A stretch of 64,000 nt of DNA from Candidatus Syntrophocurvum alkaliphilum (GTDB lineage: Bacteria > Bacillota > Syntrophomonadia > Syntrophomonadales > Syntrophomonadaceae): positions 310,001 through 374,000 of the forward strand of contig NZ_CP046457.1 of NCBI RefSeq assembly GCF_009734445.1. Reading direction: 5' to 3'. Each line of letters starts with the position of its first letter. Position 1 is the first letter of the stretch. This document shows positions 17,547 to 26,786 of the stretch, piece after piece. Under the pieces are notes generated by a model. That model saw nothing but the letters and a program-made list of their open reading frames with translations, was not told the origin of the DNA and ran no database searches. A program made the position numbers and the translations under genes.

Positions 17547-17873
17547 TTGTTTGTGGTTATAGTTATACAACTCTACACGGGCGAGCAGATCCTCTTAGAG
17601 CACAAGTTAAACCAATGGTTAAAGCATTTTGAAGAAATATATAATCAAGAAATAGCAAAGGATATAGAAGATGCTTTAGAGCGCATTAGCAATCTTTTAT
17701 TTGAAGTATTTGCCTTGTTTAGTTGCGAAAATGTTACCATCACAGATGAACAGGCTCTTGATTTATCATATAAGCTTAAAAATTTACATTTCTTACTCTC
17801 TGAAGTTGGAGCACCAAGAAACCATTATTTACATGTCAAATTAAGTCACATTTTAGTTACCACCTTCATATAG
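17547..17873 (+). CDS. Hypothetical helical protein upstream of sigK
   Basis: Open frame of up to 108 residues, not recognised. From about residue 18 it is helical and acidic (NQWLKHFEEIYNQEIAKDIEDALERI, then LLFEVFALFSC). The first residues (VVIVIQLYTGEQILL) look like read-in, and no ribosome site supports TTG 17547, so the real start may be further in or the gene may be a remnant of the decayed DNA beside it. It ends 31 bases before sigK. Confidence 0.35.
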   Translation: MFVVIVIQLYTGEQILLEHKLNQWLKHFEEIYNQEIAKDIEDALERISNLLFEVFALFSCENVTITDEQALDLSYKLKNLHFLLSEVGAPRNHYLHVKLSHILVTTFI

Positions 17874-17904
17874 TATAAAGCACTGGATTTTTGGAGGTGG
17901 TATT

Positions 17905-18597
17905 TTGTCACTTGTTTATTGGGCGCTTGCCACTGTGGCAATAATAAATGGTGCTTTATTCTTAGTTGGTTATTTAAGCAATCAGGTGTTTCCTCAGCCT
18001 TTAGGTGAAGAGGATGAAAAAAAATATTTGAACCAGCTGAAAAATGGAAGCGAAGATGCTCGCAATAAACTTATAGAACATAATTTACGTTTAGTTGCTC
18101 ATGTGGTTAGGAAATATGAAACTAGTGGAGAGGATTTAGAAGATTTAATATCAATTGGTACGATTGGACTTATAAAAGCAATAAATACTTTTAAAGATGA
18201 TCATGGAGTTCGGCTAGCTACGTATTCGGCACGTTGTATAGAAAACGAAGTTCTGATGCATTTAAGAAATACCAAAAAGGTAAAACAAGAAGTTTCTATT
18301 TATGATCCTATTGGATATGATAAAGAGGGCAATGAGATTTCATTAATTGACATTTTAACTACTGATAACGAAATAGTAGAGATTGTAGAAGCAAAACTTC
18401 AAGAGGAAAAGATTCGTAGTAAAATGAATATTCTTTCTAAAAGAGAGCGTCAGGTTGTTGAGATGAGGTATGGGTTGTTTAATGGACTAAAAGAGACACA
18501 AAGAGAAATTGCCAAAAAATTAGGTATATCTAGATCATATGTTTCTCGAATTGAAAAAAGAGCATTGAGAAAATTAATTAAAGAGATAAGTGTATAG
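17905..18597 (+). CDS. sigK: Sporulation sigma factor SigK (pro-sigma-K), uninterrupted
   Basis: 230 residues. Starts with a hydrophobic pro-sequence (WALATVAIINGALFLVGYL), as in pro-sigma-K, which in the family is removed by the SpoIVFB protease. Region 2 follows (NLRLVAHVVRKY, EDLEDLISIGTIGLIKA, TYSARCIENEVLM) and region 4 with the helix-turn-helix (LSKRERQVVEMRYG, REIAKKLGISRSYVSRIEKRA). It directs late mother-cell transcription. TTG start five bases after GGAGGTGG. The frame is continuous, so no skin-type prophage interrupts it here. Confidence 0.93.
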   Translation: MSLVYWALATVAIINGALFLVGYLSNQVFPQPLGEEDEKKYLNQLKNGSEDARNKLIEHNLRLVAHVVRKYETSGEDLEDLISIGTIGLIKAINTFKDDHGVRLATYSARCIENEVLMHLRNTKKVKQEVSIYDPIGYDKEGNEISLIDILTTDNEIVEIVEAKLQEEKIRSKMNILSKRERQVVEMRYGLFNGLKETQREIAKKLGISRSYVSRIEKRALRKLIKEISV

Positions 18598-18611
18598 GTT
18601 TTAATTTACTT

Positions 18612-18665
18612 TATTAATATAAAAACTCCTTTAAAGTTAGCTTTAAAGGAGTTTTTATATTAATA
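18612..18665. terminator. Long terminator after sigK
   Basis: Perfect 25-bp inverted repeat (18612-18636 with 18641-18665), loop TTAG. Core CTCCTTTAAAG and its complement, with A-run and T-run on either side, so it can work in both directions. Confidence 0.9.
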
Positions 18666-18799
18666 AATACACATAATACCACAAGCTAAATAATATACTA
18701 ATATGTTATACTGTTAGGCGAGCACCAGAGTGATCATTTTACATAACCTATATTAAAAGTAATACTAAAGGGAATGAGTTGAGGGAGAGGTTTATTCTG

Positions 18800-20215
18800 G
18801 TGAGAGGTTTAACTATTAGTACAAAAAGCAAAAATGTAGCAAAAATTATAGGTATTATTATAACAGCTATAATTGGTGCTTTATTAGCTATATACTTTTT
18901 TAGCTCTACTACATTTAATGTTCAAGGCTTATCTATAAACTTAAAAGCTACCCCAGCTTTAACTGGTAAAACTGTAATTTCACTACCACCAGTTGGCAGT
19001 TTGTCTGCAAACACGCATATTGCACCACTCGAATTTAATGCAAGTCTAGAAAGAATTGAAGCTGATACTATTAAAGAGGTTTTAGCTGATAGTGAAGGGC
19101 GGGAGAAATTAATATCAGAGTTGACCGAACCTAAGCTAACTTTCTTAGTTCCTTTTGCCTGGAAACAGTTAGCACTTGCTGCTGCAGGAGCCGTATTCTT
19201 AGTGATATTAATTTGGCGAACTCGCTTTTGGGCATCGATAGTTGCTGGAGTTGGTGGAGCATTTATGATAGGTATATTTATGCTAATTGCAATATATTCT
19301 TATAATTTAGAAGCTTTTAATGAACCTGAGTATGAAGGGGTCATTTCTTTTGCACCTGAGATGATTACTATGGGAGATGATTTCTTGAGTCAGTTTGATG
19401 AAGTACAAACTCAAACTGAATTAGTGGTAGAAAACTTGTATAATTTATTTGGAAATATTGATAACCTGCCGTTTTTAGGTAATCCAGGTACAGATGAGGA
19501 TACGGTAAGGCTATTATTAGTTAGTGATCTACACTCAAATCCAATAGGTGTAGGGTTTATAAACGCTGTGGTTAATAATTTTTATGCTGATGCTATTATA
19601 GATGCAGGAGATCTTACTGATTTTGGTTCACCAGTCGAGGCACAACTAGCTAATGAATTAAAGGATATTGAAGTTCCTTATTTATTTGCACCTGGAAATC
19701 ATGATACTCCTGAAATAATGGACTTAATTAACAACATGCCTAATGGCACTGTATTAGAAGGGCAAGTTGAAACAATTGAAGATATAAATATAATTGGCAA
19801 TGCAGATCCATTGGCATATTCGTCGGAAGTAATGAATGATGAGCTAATTCGAAATAGAGACCTTAGAAGACAAATTGAAGAATTAAGGTTAACAGCAGCT
19901 GAGCTTGAGGAAATGGTTGATATAATAGTTTTACATGACCCCAAATTTTCAACAACACTTGAAGGGTTAGCAAATGTTGTTGTTACAGGACATCATCATA
20001 GACATTGGATTAAAAATGGAGAAAATACAGTACACATTAATCCAGGTAGTACAGGTTCATCGGGGGCTAGAGGTCTTTATTCTGAAACAAAGGTGCCTTA
20101 CTCAGCAGTTTTACTGTATTATCAACCCGGTGAAGGTCCAATTGCAGCTGATACTATTGCATATCATCCTATTTCTGGACGTTTTAATGTTGAAAGGACA
20201 TTATTGAATAGATAA
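18800..20215 (+). CDS. Membrane-anchored metallophosphoesterase
   Basis: About 471 residues. GTG 18800 follows GGGAGAGG by nine bases; TTG 18779 in the same frame is the alternative. One N-terminal membrane helix, a roughly 80-residue extracytoplasmic-looking segment, two more helices (near 120-165), then a calcineurin-like phosphoesterase domain. All metal motifs are present: SDLHSNP, DAGDLTDFG, APGNHDTPE, VLHDPKF and GHHHRHW. Substrate unknown. The domain side cannot be decided from sequence alone. Flanked by terminators on both sides, so monocistronic. Confidence 0.8.
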   Translation: MRGLTISTKSKNVAKIIGIIITAIIGALLAIYFFSSTTFNVQGLSINLKATPALTGKTVISLPPVGSLSANTHIAPLEFNASLERIEADTIKEVLADSEGREKLISELTEPKLTFLVPFAWKQLALAAAGAVFLVILIWRTRFWASIVAGVGGAFMIGIFMLIAIYSYNLEAFNEPEYEGVISFAPEMITMGDDFLSQFDEVQTQTELVVENLYNLFGNIDNLPFLGNPGTDEDTVRLLLVSDLHSNPIGVGFINAVVNNFYADAIIDAGDLTDFGSPVEAQLANELKDIEVPYLFAPGNHDTPEIMDLINNMPNGTVLEGQVETIEDINIIGNADPLAYSSEVMNDELIRNRDLRRQIEELRLTAAELEEMVDIIVLHDPKFSTTLEGLANVVVTGHHHRHWIKNGENTVHINPGSTGSSGARGLYSETKVPYSAVLLYYQPGEGPIAADTIAYHPISGRFNVERTLLNR

Positions 20216-20228
20216 AAACAATTTTATT

Positions 20229-20262
20229 AAACACTACCGAGGATATCCTTGGTAGTGTTTTA
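20229..20262 (+). terminator. Terminator after metallophosphoesterase
   Basis: 14-bp stem AAACACTACCGAGG with CCTTGGTAGTGTTT (one wobble), loop ATAT, ending in four T. Confidence 0.85.
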
Positions 20263-20447
20263 ATTGTAGTTGAATTGATATTTATAATACAATTGGTTAA
20301 TATATCATATATTATGTATTATGCTAAAGCTACTGTTTTGTTTTAGTTATATAAGATTTAAAACCTTTTTTACAATTGTTACTTAATAGGTGTAAAATAT
20401 TAGTTGAGGTAGTTTGTTACATAAAGGCTTAAAGGAGGTAATCCTAG

Positions 20448-21461
20448 TTGCCAGAGCTTAGAAAAGATATGGTGCGTAATAATTGGGTAGTTGTTGCAAC
20501 TGAGAGAGCATTAAAGCCAAACGATTTTCCAATCAACAAAAAGGACGTTAGCTATGAAACTGAAACTAGCTCAATACATTGCCCTTTTTGTGAAGGAAAT
20601 GAATCTTATACTCCTCCTGAAATATTTGCCTATCGTGATGAAAATATCCCTAAAAACTATCCTGGTTGGTCTGTACGTATAATACCTAATAAATTTGCAG
20701 CATTTGAGTTAACAGGTGAATTAAAACAGGAAGTAAGTGGGGTATTTAGTAGCTGTAATGGTGTAGGACATCATGAAGTAGTTGTTGAAACACCAGAACA
20801 TGGCACTGAATTCCACGAGTTTAATTTAAATAGAATTGAGTTGATTATTAATACATTTATAATAAGATATAATGTATTATTAAAGGATCCAAGGATCAAG
20901 TACATACAAATTTATAAAAATAGAGGTTTATTTGCCGGTGCTTCACTAGATCATAGTCATTCACAGATAGTTGGATTACCTATTGTTCCAGAACAAAACA
21001 AAGGGTTAACTGAGTATTATTTAGAGAATGAAAGATGTCTTTTATGCGATATAATTGAACAAGAGTGTATGTATAAAAAAAGGATAGTTTACGAAACAGA
21101 GTTATTCTTAGTTATTTGTCCTTATGCTTCACGTTTTTCGTATGAAATGTGGGTGTTGCCTAAAGAGCATAGAGAGCATTTTGGTGACATATCTGAAAAT
21201 GAAGTAAAAGAGTTATCAGTAGTAATAAAAAAAGCTACGAGTGTTATTGTAGATTGCCTTAATAATGCTTCCTATAATTTTATTATAAATACGTCTTCAG
21301 TAAATACACCCCAAAATCCTAGCGATCATTGGTTTGTTGAAGTTATTCCTAGGTTAATTGTACCTTCAGCATTAGAAGTTAGTACAGGTTATTATATAAA
21401 TCCGGCTGCCCCAGAAGTGTCGGCTGAATTATTAAGAAAAGAGTTTAAAAATATAGACTAA
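20448..21461 (+). CDS. galT: Galactose-1-phosphate uridylyltransferase family protein
   Basis: 337 residues. GalT/HIT-superfamily landmarks: zinc-type cysteines CPFC near residue 47 and CLLC near 202, GWSVRIIPNKFAAF, HHEVVVETPEHG, and the nucleophile region DHSHSQIVG, where canonical GalT has HPHxQ. The closing DHWFVEVIPR strand is present. It would exchange UMP between UDP-glucose and galactose-1-phosphate; related family members use ADP-glucose. No galK or galE is near, so the physiological substrate is uncertain. TTG start after AAAGGAGG. No clear terminator separates it from yqeG. Confidence 0.82.
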   Translation: MPELRKDMVRNNWVVVATERALKPNDFPINKKDVSYETETSSIHCPFCEGNESYTPPEIFAYRDENIPKNYPGWSVRIIPNKFAAFELTGELKQEVSGVFSSCNGVGHHEVVVETPEHGTEFHEFNLNRIELIINTFIIRYNVLLKDPRIKYIQIYKNRGLFAGASLDHSHSQIVGLPIVPEQNKGLTEYYLENERCLLCDIIEQECMYKKRIVYETELFLVICPYASRFSYEMWVLPKEHREHFGDISENEVKELSVVIKKATSVIVDCLNNASYNFIINTSSVNTPQNPSDHWFVEVIPRLIVPSALEVSTGYYINPAAPEVSAELLRKEFKNID

Positions 21462-21482
21462 AATAATATGTGAGGTAATACT

Positions 21483-21989
21483 ATGTCCAATATTTTATAC
21501 CCTAATGTTTATGTAGATTCGATTTTTGATATTTCTTTGGAAAAATTAAAAAAATTAAAAATTAGAGCTTTAATAATAGACCTTGATAATACTTTAACAG
21601 AGTGGAATAGTAATATAATTGCATCAGAGATTGAAGAGTGGTTTGAACAAATAAAAGATGAAGGTTTTAAAGCTTGTATTTTATCAAACAATGGTGAAGA
21701 AAGGGTAGTAAAGGTTGCTGACAAATTAGGCATACCCTATATTCCCAAAGCTGCCAAACCAAGAAGGAAATCTTTCTATAAAGCAATGGCACTATTAGAA
21801 TCATCAGCAAAAGAAACAGCTGTTATAGGTGACCAAGTTTTTACAGACGTATTAGGTGGTAATCGTGCTGGTTTATTTACTATATTAGTTGTTCCTATAA
21901 ATAGAAAGGAATTTATGGGTACTAAGATATCTCGTGCTATGGAATATTTTGTCTTGCGCCGTTTTAAAAATAGTAAACAAGATATATAA
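21483..21989 (+). CDS. YqeG family HAD phosphatase
   Basis: 168 residues. HAD motif I IIDLDNTLTEW, motif II ILSNNGEER, the KPRRKSFYKA lysine and motif III IGDQVFTDVLGGN are all present. The family (YqeG, subfamily IIIA) includes phosphatidylglycerophosphatase-like enzymes, and a lipid or nucleotide phosphatase role is possible but not shown for this one. In Bacillus yqeG also precedes the shikimate dehydrogenase gene, as here. Confidence 0.88.
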   Translation: MSNILYPNVYVDSIFDISLEKLKKLKIRALIIDLDNTLTEWNSNIIASEIEEWFEQIKDEGFKACILSNNGEERVVKVADKLGIPYIPKAAKPRRKSFYKAMALLESSAKETAVIGDQVFTDVLGGNRAGLFTILVVPINRKEFMGTKISRAMEYFVLRRFKNSKQDI

Positions 21990-22030
21990 TTGATTGAAAT
22001 ATCAACAGAATAATGACATAATTTAACAAT

Positions 22031-22053
22031 AGCGGATGCTTAAAGCATTCGCT
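22031..22053 (+). terminator. Short hairpin between yqeG and aroE
   Basis: AGCGGATGC (22031-22039) pairs with GCATTCGCT (22045-22053) with one wobble. No strong T-run follows, so it may be a weak terminator or an attenuating hairpin close to the aroE ribosome site. Confidence 0.4.
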
Positions 22054-22076
22054 TATATAATATTGGAGGTTTTTCG

Positions 22077-22928
22077 GTGTTTATCAATTCACATACAAAA
22101 TTACTTGGAATAATTGGAATGCCACTAAGTCATAGCTTATCACCTATGATGCATAATCAAGCATTGCAGAACCTAAAATTAGATTATGCTTACATACCGC
22201 TAGAATTTGAAGAATATAATTTAAGTAAGGCTATAGATGCAATTAAGGTTTTTAATATAAGAGGAGTTAATGTAACTATTCCTTATAAAGAAGCTGTTAT
22301 TCCTTATTTAGATGAGTTAACTGATAGTGCTTATAATTGTAAAGCGGTTAATTTAATAATTAATAATAATGGATATTTAAAAGGATACAATACTGACGGT
22401 GAAGGGTTTATGTTAGGAATAAAGGAGCATGATATTGAATTAAAAGATAATGCGGTATTTATTGGTGCAGGAGGTGCAGCTAGGTCAATTGCTTATGAGT
22501 TAGCTCATGAGGTTTCTAGAATAGATTTTTTAGATTTAGATAGGCAAAGAGCAGTAGAGCTTGCTGATTTTATTACAAATAAAACCGATTGTGATTCAAA
22601 CGGTTATTTAATGTTAGAAGAATTGTTTGTAGATTTAACTCTTAAAGCCGATATTATAATAAATTGTTCACCAGTAGGCATGTATCCTAAAGTAGATATA
22701 TCTCCTGTAAGTTGTATAAAACACTTAGCAAAGGAAACAGTTTTATGTGATTTAATATATAATCCATTAGAAACAAAGTTATTGCAAATGGGTAAAGAAC
22801 ATGGCTTAAAAGTAATAAATGGATTACCTATGTTCTTATATCAAGGTGCTCTAAGTTTTGAATATATGACAGGGCATTCAGCACCATTAAAGATAATGAG
22901 AGAAGTGGTTACCAATCAAATTAAATAA
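22077..22928 (+). CDS. aroE: Shikimate dehydrogenase AroE
   Basis: 283 residues. NADPH-dependent reduction of 3-dehydroshikimate. Substrate-side motifs GMPLSHSLSPMMHN and NVTIPYKEAV with the catalytic Lys, the NTDGEGF Asp, and the Rossmann GAGGAARS. The family ending GLPMFLYQGALSFE is present. GTG start after TTGGAGG. Its last 14 bases overlap the likely start of the pseudopilin gene, so translation is coupled. First gene of an aroE-C-K-B cluster. Confidence 0.94.
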   Translation: MFINSHTKLLGIIGMPLSHSLSPMMHNQALQNLKLDYAYIPLEFEEYNLSKAIDAIKVFNIRGVNVTIPYKEAVIPYLDELTDSAYNCKAVNLIINNNGYLKGYNTDGEGFMLGIKEHDIELKDNAVFIGAGGAARSIAYELAHEVSRIDFLDLDRQRAVELADFITNKTDCDSNGYLMLEELFVDLTLKADIIINCSPVGMYPKVDISPVSCIKHLAKETVLCDLIYNPLETKLLQMGKEHGLKVINGLPMFLYQGALSFEYMTGHSAPLKIMREVVTNQIK

Positions 22929-23379
22929 AAATGGATTTACATTAATAGAACTTATATTAGTTCTTTTTATATTATCAATTATATTATTGATAACAACTCC
23001 TTCTATAACAAAAACTGTTGAATTTAACAAGTTAAAAACAGATTCTCATGAAATGGCAGCATTACTCAGACTAATGAGACAAGAGGCCATTACTACACAA
23101 CATCCAAAAACTGTAGTTTTTTACATATATGGAGATAGGTATAATATATTATTTGGTGAGAGCTTTTATTTAAGTGAAGATATACAGTTTGTGGGTGAAA
23201 CTTCTTTTACCGGAAATGTAACGGGAAATCCAGCGGTTACATTTTTGCCTTCGGGTTCACCTAACTCAGGAGGTACAGTCATGTTAGGAAATAGATACGA
23301 TGATATAATGTACATAATAGTAAATCCAGTAGAAGGTAGAGTAAGAGTTTCTAATGAACCACCTGATCATTGGTATTAG
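22915..23379 (+). CDS. GspH-type pseudopilin, apparent AUC start
   Basis: 155 codons if started at ATC 22915. The beginning then reads KLNKNGFTLIELILVLFILSI, a textbook type III prepilin leader: short basic leader, Gly before the cut, methylated Phe, Glu at +5, hydrophobic helix. Between the in-frame stop at 22897-22899 and a TTG at 22987, deep inside the helix, there is no ATG, GTG or TTG. The body (ALLRLMRQEAITTQHPKTVVFY, then a beta-rich part) is GspH-like. Presumably a minor pilin for the pilus machine encoded at 27-36 kb, although placed inside the aro cluster. Confidence 0.75.
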   Translation: MKLNKNGFTLIELILVLFILSIILLITTPSITKTVEFNKLKTDSHEMAALLRLMRQEAITTQHPKTVVFYIYGDRYNILFGESFYLSEDIQFVGETSFTGNVTGNPAVTFLPSGSPNSGGTVMLGNRYDDIMYIIVNPVEGRVRVSNEPPDHWY

Positions 23380-23901
23380 ATGGGAGGAGGTATTATTTTA
23401 GTATTAGAATTACTTTTTATATTTTTTGCTAGGATAATTGATGTTTCATTAGGTACCATTAGAATGATTTTTGTTATTCGTGGAGATAAGTGGCCAGCTG
23501 CTGCTGTGGGTTTTATAGAAATCTTAGTTTATACTTTAGCTTTAGCCCTTGTGGTTGGAGCATTAGGTGATCCGATTAAGTTAATTGTGTTTAGTATAGG
23601 CTTTTCTTTAGGTGTAGTAGTAGGGGTAGTCATAGAAGAAAGGTTAGCTTTAGGTTATAGGGGATTACAGGTAACTATTGATAAAGAACATGGATACATA
23701 ACAGACGAATTAAGGGAAGAAGGGTTTCCTGTAACCTGTTGGGAAGGTAGAGGTAAAGCTGGAGAAAAGTTAGTTATGAATATAATAGTAAAAAGAAACT
23801 TAGCTCCATTTGTAGCTGAAAAGGTTTACGAAAAAGCCCCTAGTGCATTTGTTGTTTTTATGGAACCGAAGCAGTTTCGTGGAGGATACTTTAAAAAATA
23901 A
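23380..23901 (+). CDS. UPF0316 (DUF2179/DUF5698) membrane protein
   Basis: About 170 residues. Three hydrophobic helices in the first 85 residues ([23 protein letters not shown], then [19 protein letters not shown] and [24 protein letters not shown]), then the DUF2179 domain with [11 protein letters not shown] and [16 protein letters not shown]. The latter fold resembles small ligand-binding domains; the function is unproven. ATG 23380 touches the previous stop and has no ribosome site, whereas GGGAGGAGG at 23382-23390 points to ATT 23395, which would give LVLELL as the start. Confidence 0.85.
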   Translation: MGGGIILVLELLFIFFARIIDVSLGTIRMIFVIRGDKWPAAAVGFIEILVYTLALALVVGALGDPIKLIVFSIGFSLGVVVGVVIEERLALGYRGLQVTIDKEHGYITDELREEGFPVTCWEGRGKAGEKLVMNIIVKRNLAPFVAEKVYEKAPSAFVVFMEPKQFRGGYFKK

Positions 23902-23921
23902 AAATAAAAGAGGCGATAAAA

Positions 23922-25106
23922 ATGTTTAGATATACAACTGCGGGTGAATCACATGGCAAAGGGTTGGTAGGTATTATTGAAGGGATGCCCTCTGGATTAC
24001 CAATTACGTCTGAATATATTAATAAACAGCTTAAAAGAAGGCAACAAGGTTATGGTCGCGGTGGGAGAATGAAAATTGAATCAGACTCGGTTGATATAAT
24101 TTCTGGTGTTCGAGGCGGGGTTACCACAGGTAGTCCTATTAGCTTTTTAATACACAACAAAGATTATGAAAATTGGCAAGAAGTTATGGATGCAGATGAA
24201 ATTGTTAAGGGACTAAAAGAAGTAAAACGTCCCCGGCCAGGTCATGCAGATTTACCAGGAGCTATAAAATTTAATCATTTAGATATGCGAAATATATTGG
24301 AAAGGGCTAGTGCTAGAGAAACTGCTGCTAGAGTAGCGGTTGGAGCATTTTGTAGGAAATTATTAGAATATTTTAACATATATATATATAGCCAAGTCTT
24401 ATCTATTGGAGAAGTAAGCACTTTGCCTAAAATTGTTAATAAAGAAAACTATCAAATGTTTTGTGATGAGATAGAAACTTCTATTGTACGTTGTGCTGAC
24501 AAAGAATGTGAAAAAAAGATGGTAGAATGTATAGATAAAGCAAAAAATGCAGGAGAATCCTTAGGGGGAAGCTTTGAAATAGGGGTAATAGGCGTGCCTG
24601 TAGGCCTTGGAAGCCATGTGAGTTGGGAAAATAGGCTTGATAGTCAATTAGCTGCATTAATAATGGGAATACCAGCAATAAAATCTGTTGAAATAGGTGA
24701 AGGCATTGAAAATTCTAAATCTTTAGGTTCTTATGTTCATGATGAAATATTCTATAACGATACTACTGGTTTATATCGTAAAACAAATAGGTCAGGTGGT
24801 ATAGAGGGTGGAATAAGTAATGGTGAGACAATAAATATTAAAGCTTATATGAAGCCAATCCCTACTCTTTATAAACCATTAACTAGTGTGAATATTTCTA
24901 ACTGGAAGGAAGAAAAGGCAGATATAGAAAGATCAGATATATGTGCAGTTCCAGCTGCATCCATAGTTGGAGAAGCAATGTTAGCTTTTGGTATTACTAA
25001 AGCATATATTGATAAATTTGGTGGAGATAGTATTGTAGAAGTTGAAAAGAACTACTACAATTACAAAGATTATATGAAAAAGGTGTGGAAATGGGAAAAA
25101 ATATAA
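23922..25106 (+). CDS. aroC: Chorismate synthase AroC
   Basis: 394 residues. Flavin-dependent loss of phosphate from EPSP to chorismate. Signature regions: GESHGKGLVGIIEGMPSG, RRQQGYGRGGRMKIESD, VKRPRPGHADLPG, RASARETAARVAVGA and GGIEGGISNGE. ATG after AGAGGCGATAAAA. Complete; its 3' end overlaps aroK by 16 bases. Confidence 0.96.
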   Translation: MFRYTTAGESHGKGLVGIIEGMPSGLPITSEYINKQLKRRQQGYGRGGRMKIESDSVDIISGVRGGVTTGSPISFLIHNKDYENWQEVMDADEIVKGLKEVKRPRPGHADLPGAIKFNHLDMRNILERASARETAARVAVGAFCRKLLEYFNIYIYSQVLSIGEVSTLPKIVNKENYQMFCDEIETSIVRCADKECEKKMVECIDKAKNAGESLGGSFEIGVIGVPVGLGSHVSWENRLDSQLAALIMGIPAIKSVEIGEGIENSKSLGSYVHDEIFYNDTTGLYRKTNRSGGIEGGISNGETINIKAYMKPIPTLYKPLTSVNISNWKEEKADIERSDICAVPAASIVGEAMLAFGITKAYIDKFGGDSIVEVEKNYYNYKDYMKKVWKWEKI

Positions 25107-25603
25107 TTTTAATAGGCTTTATGGGTACAGGAAAAAGTACAATTGGCTATAAATTAGCAAGTCGTTTAAATAAGCAGTTTGTAGATATGGATAGAGAAAT
25201 AGAAAAAGTAACTGGAATGACTGTAGCAGACTTATTTAGGCAGTATGGTGAAATTCGTTTTCGATCAGAAGAACGATTAATGGCTAAAAAATTAAGTGTA
25301 CAAAATGATATTGTGATAGCTACAGGTGGTGGAGTGGTACTTGATCCAGAAAACATAAATGCCTTTAAAGAAAACGGAATAATTGTATGGCTTGATGCTA
25401 GTCCAGAAATAATATTTGAACGAGTTAATCGAAAGAAAGGTACAAGGCCATTGCTTAGAAAAAAAACTAGTATTGAGGATATTGAAAAATTTTCAAACGA
25501 AAGAGAGCCACATTATTCGTGTGCAGATTATCGATTTGATACAGGAAAAAATTTAGATGAAGTTGTTGAAGAAATAATTAAAGTTATAAAAGATAAAATA
25601 TAA
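25091..25603 (+). CDS. aroK: Shikimate kinase AroK
   Basis: 170 residues from ATG 25091 (AGGTG just upstream); GTG 25085 lies in that site. Walker A GFMGTGKSTIG near residue 8, substrate-binding DMDREIEK, RFRSEE, TGGGVV and the lid RKKGTRPLL. Phosphorylates shikimate with ATP. It overlaps aroC and is followed 22 bases later by aroB. Confidence 0.95.
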   Translation: MGKNIILIGFMGTGKSTIGYKLASRLNKQFVDMDREIEKVTGMTVADLFRQYGEIRFRSEERLMAKKLSVQNDIVIATGGGVVLDPENINAFKENGIIVWLDASPEIIFERVNRKKGTRPLLRKKTSIEDIEKFSNEREPHYSCADYRFDTGKNLDEVVEEIIKVIKDKI

Positions 25604-25625
25604 TGCTATTGAAAGGAAAAACCTT

Positions 25626-26720
25626 ATGCATAAAGTTAACGTTAATCTTGGGGACAAGTCTTATAATATATATATTGATAAAGGTCTTTTAGCTAATACT
25701 GCACAGATAATTAGTGAAGTATCAAGCACTAAAAAAATTTTGCTTGTTAGCAATCCTACCGTTTATTCTCTTTATGGTGAAGTAGTTATAAAAGAACTAA
25801 GAAAAGCTAATTTTGAAGTAATAAAAAGTATTATTCCAGATGGTGAACAATATAAAAATATGAAAGAAGCTTTAAAAGTTATAGATTTAGCAATAAAAAA
25901 TAATTTAGAAAGATCAAGTATAATCGTTGCTTTAGGTGGTGGAGTTGTTGGTGATTTAGCGGGATTTGTAGCTTCAATTTACCACAGAGGAATAGATTTT
26001 GTGCAGATACCAACGACACTTTTGGCTCAGGTAGATAGCAGTGTTGGTGGTAAGGTAGCAGTAAACCACCCAGAAGGAAAAAACATTATTGGAGCATTTC
26101 ATCAACCTAAAGCTGTAATAATAGATACAAACACCTTAAAGACCTTAGAGAAAAGAGATTATAAATCTGGTTTAGCAGAAATAACCAAATATGGTATTAT
26201 TTTTGATAAAGAATTTTTCACATTTATAGAAAACAATTTAGATAAAATCAAAAGCATGAAAGATTTATTTGCTATAGAAGAACTTATTTCAAAATCATGT
26301 ATAATTAAACGGTCAATAGTTGAATTAGATGAAAAAGAATATGGAATAAGAGCAATATTAAATTTAGGTCATACCTTTGGGCATTCCATTGAAAAACTTA
26401 CAGATTATACAACTTATAGACATGGTGAAGCTGTAGCATTAGGCATTCTTTATGCAAGTGAACTTGCTGCAGATTATGGTAGTATAAAAACTTCAGAAAA
26501 ACATAAAATCCAAAATTTATTAGTAAATTTAGAGTTATTAACTAAATTGCCAATGTTAACAGGTGAACAGATTTATAATGGAATGTTAAATGATAAAAAA
26601 ATGGAAAACAACAAATTAAACTTAGTTCTACCAAAAGGAATAGGTGATTACATAATTACAGCTGATATACCAGAAAATGAAATAATACAAGCAATAAATA
26701 AAGTTAATGAAAATTTTTGA
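25626..26720 (+). CDS. aroB: 3-Dehydroquinate synthase AroB
   Basis: 364 residues. NAD- and metal-dependent cyclisation of DAHP. Motifs: IPDGEQYKN, GGGVVGDLAGFVASIYHRG, PTTLLAQVDSSVGGKVAVNH, KNIIGAFHQP, GLAEITKYG, and the metal ligands in LNLGHTFGHSIE and RHGEAVALG. Last of aroE-C-K-B here; aroQ is found 12 kb further on. A minus-strand unit ends against its 3' end. Confidence 0.96.
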   Translation: MHKVNVNLGDKSYNIYIDKGLLANTAQIISEVSSTKKILLVSNPTVYSLYGEVVIKELRKANFEVIKSIIPDGEQYKNMKEALKVIDLAIKNNLERSSIIVALGGGVVGDLAGFVASIYHRGIDFVQIPTTLLAQVDSSVGGKVAVNHPEGKNIIGAFHQPKAVIIDTNTLKTLEKRDYKSGLAEITKYGIIFDKEFFTFIENNLDKIKSMKDLFAIEELISKSCIIKRSIVELDEKEYGIRAILNLGHTFGHSIEKLTDYTTYRHGEAVALGILYASELAADYGSIKTSEKHKIQNLLVNLELLTKLPMLTGEQIYNGMLNDKKMENNKLNLVLPKGIGDYIITADIPENEIIQAINKVNENF

Positions 26721-26754
26721 TAACTTGCTTCGTTTCTTAATATTATAATAAAAA

Positions 26755-26786
26755 GAAGGAATCTTTCATTTAAGAAAGATTCCTTC
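26755..26786 (-). terminator. Terminator for a minus-strand transcript
   Basis: Perfect 13-bp stem GAAGGAATCTTTC/GAAAGATTCCTTC, loop of six. Read on the minus strand it is followed by TTTTTATT; on the plus strand no T-run follows. It therefore best serves transcription coming from 27.2 kb leftwards. Confidence 0.7.

Noticed and set aside
17905-18597. Skin-like prophage insertion in sigK
   Set aside because: The sigK frame is continuous from the pro-sequence to the end of region 4.
19974-20207. 77-codon frame inside the metallophosphoesterase gene
   Set aside because: Out-of-frame shadow of the conserved C-terminal metal-binding part.
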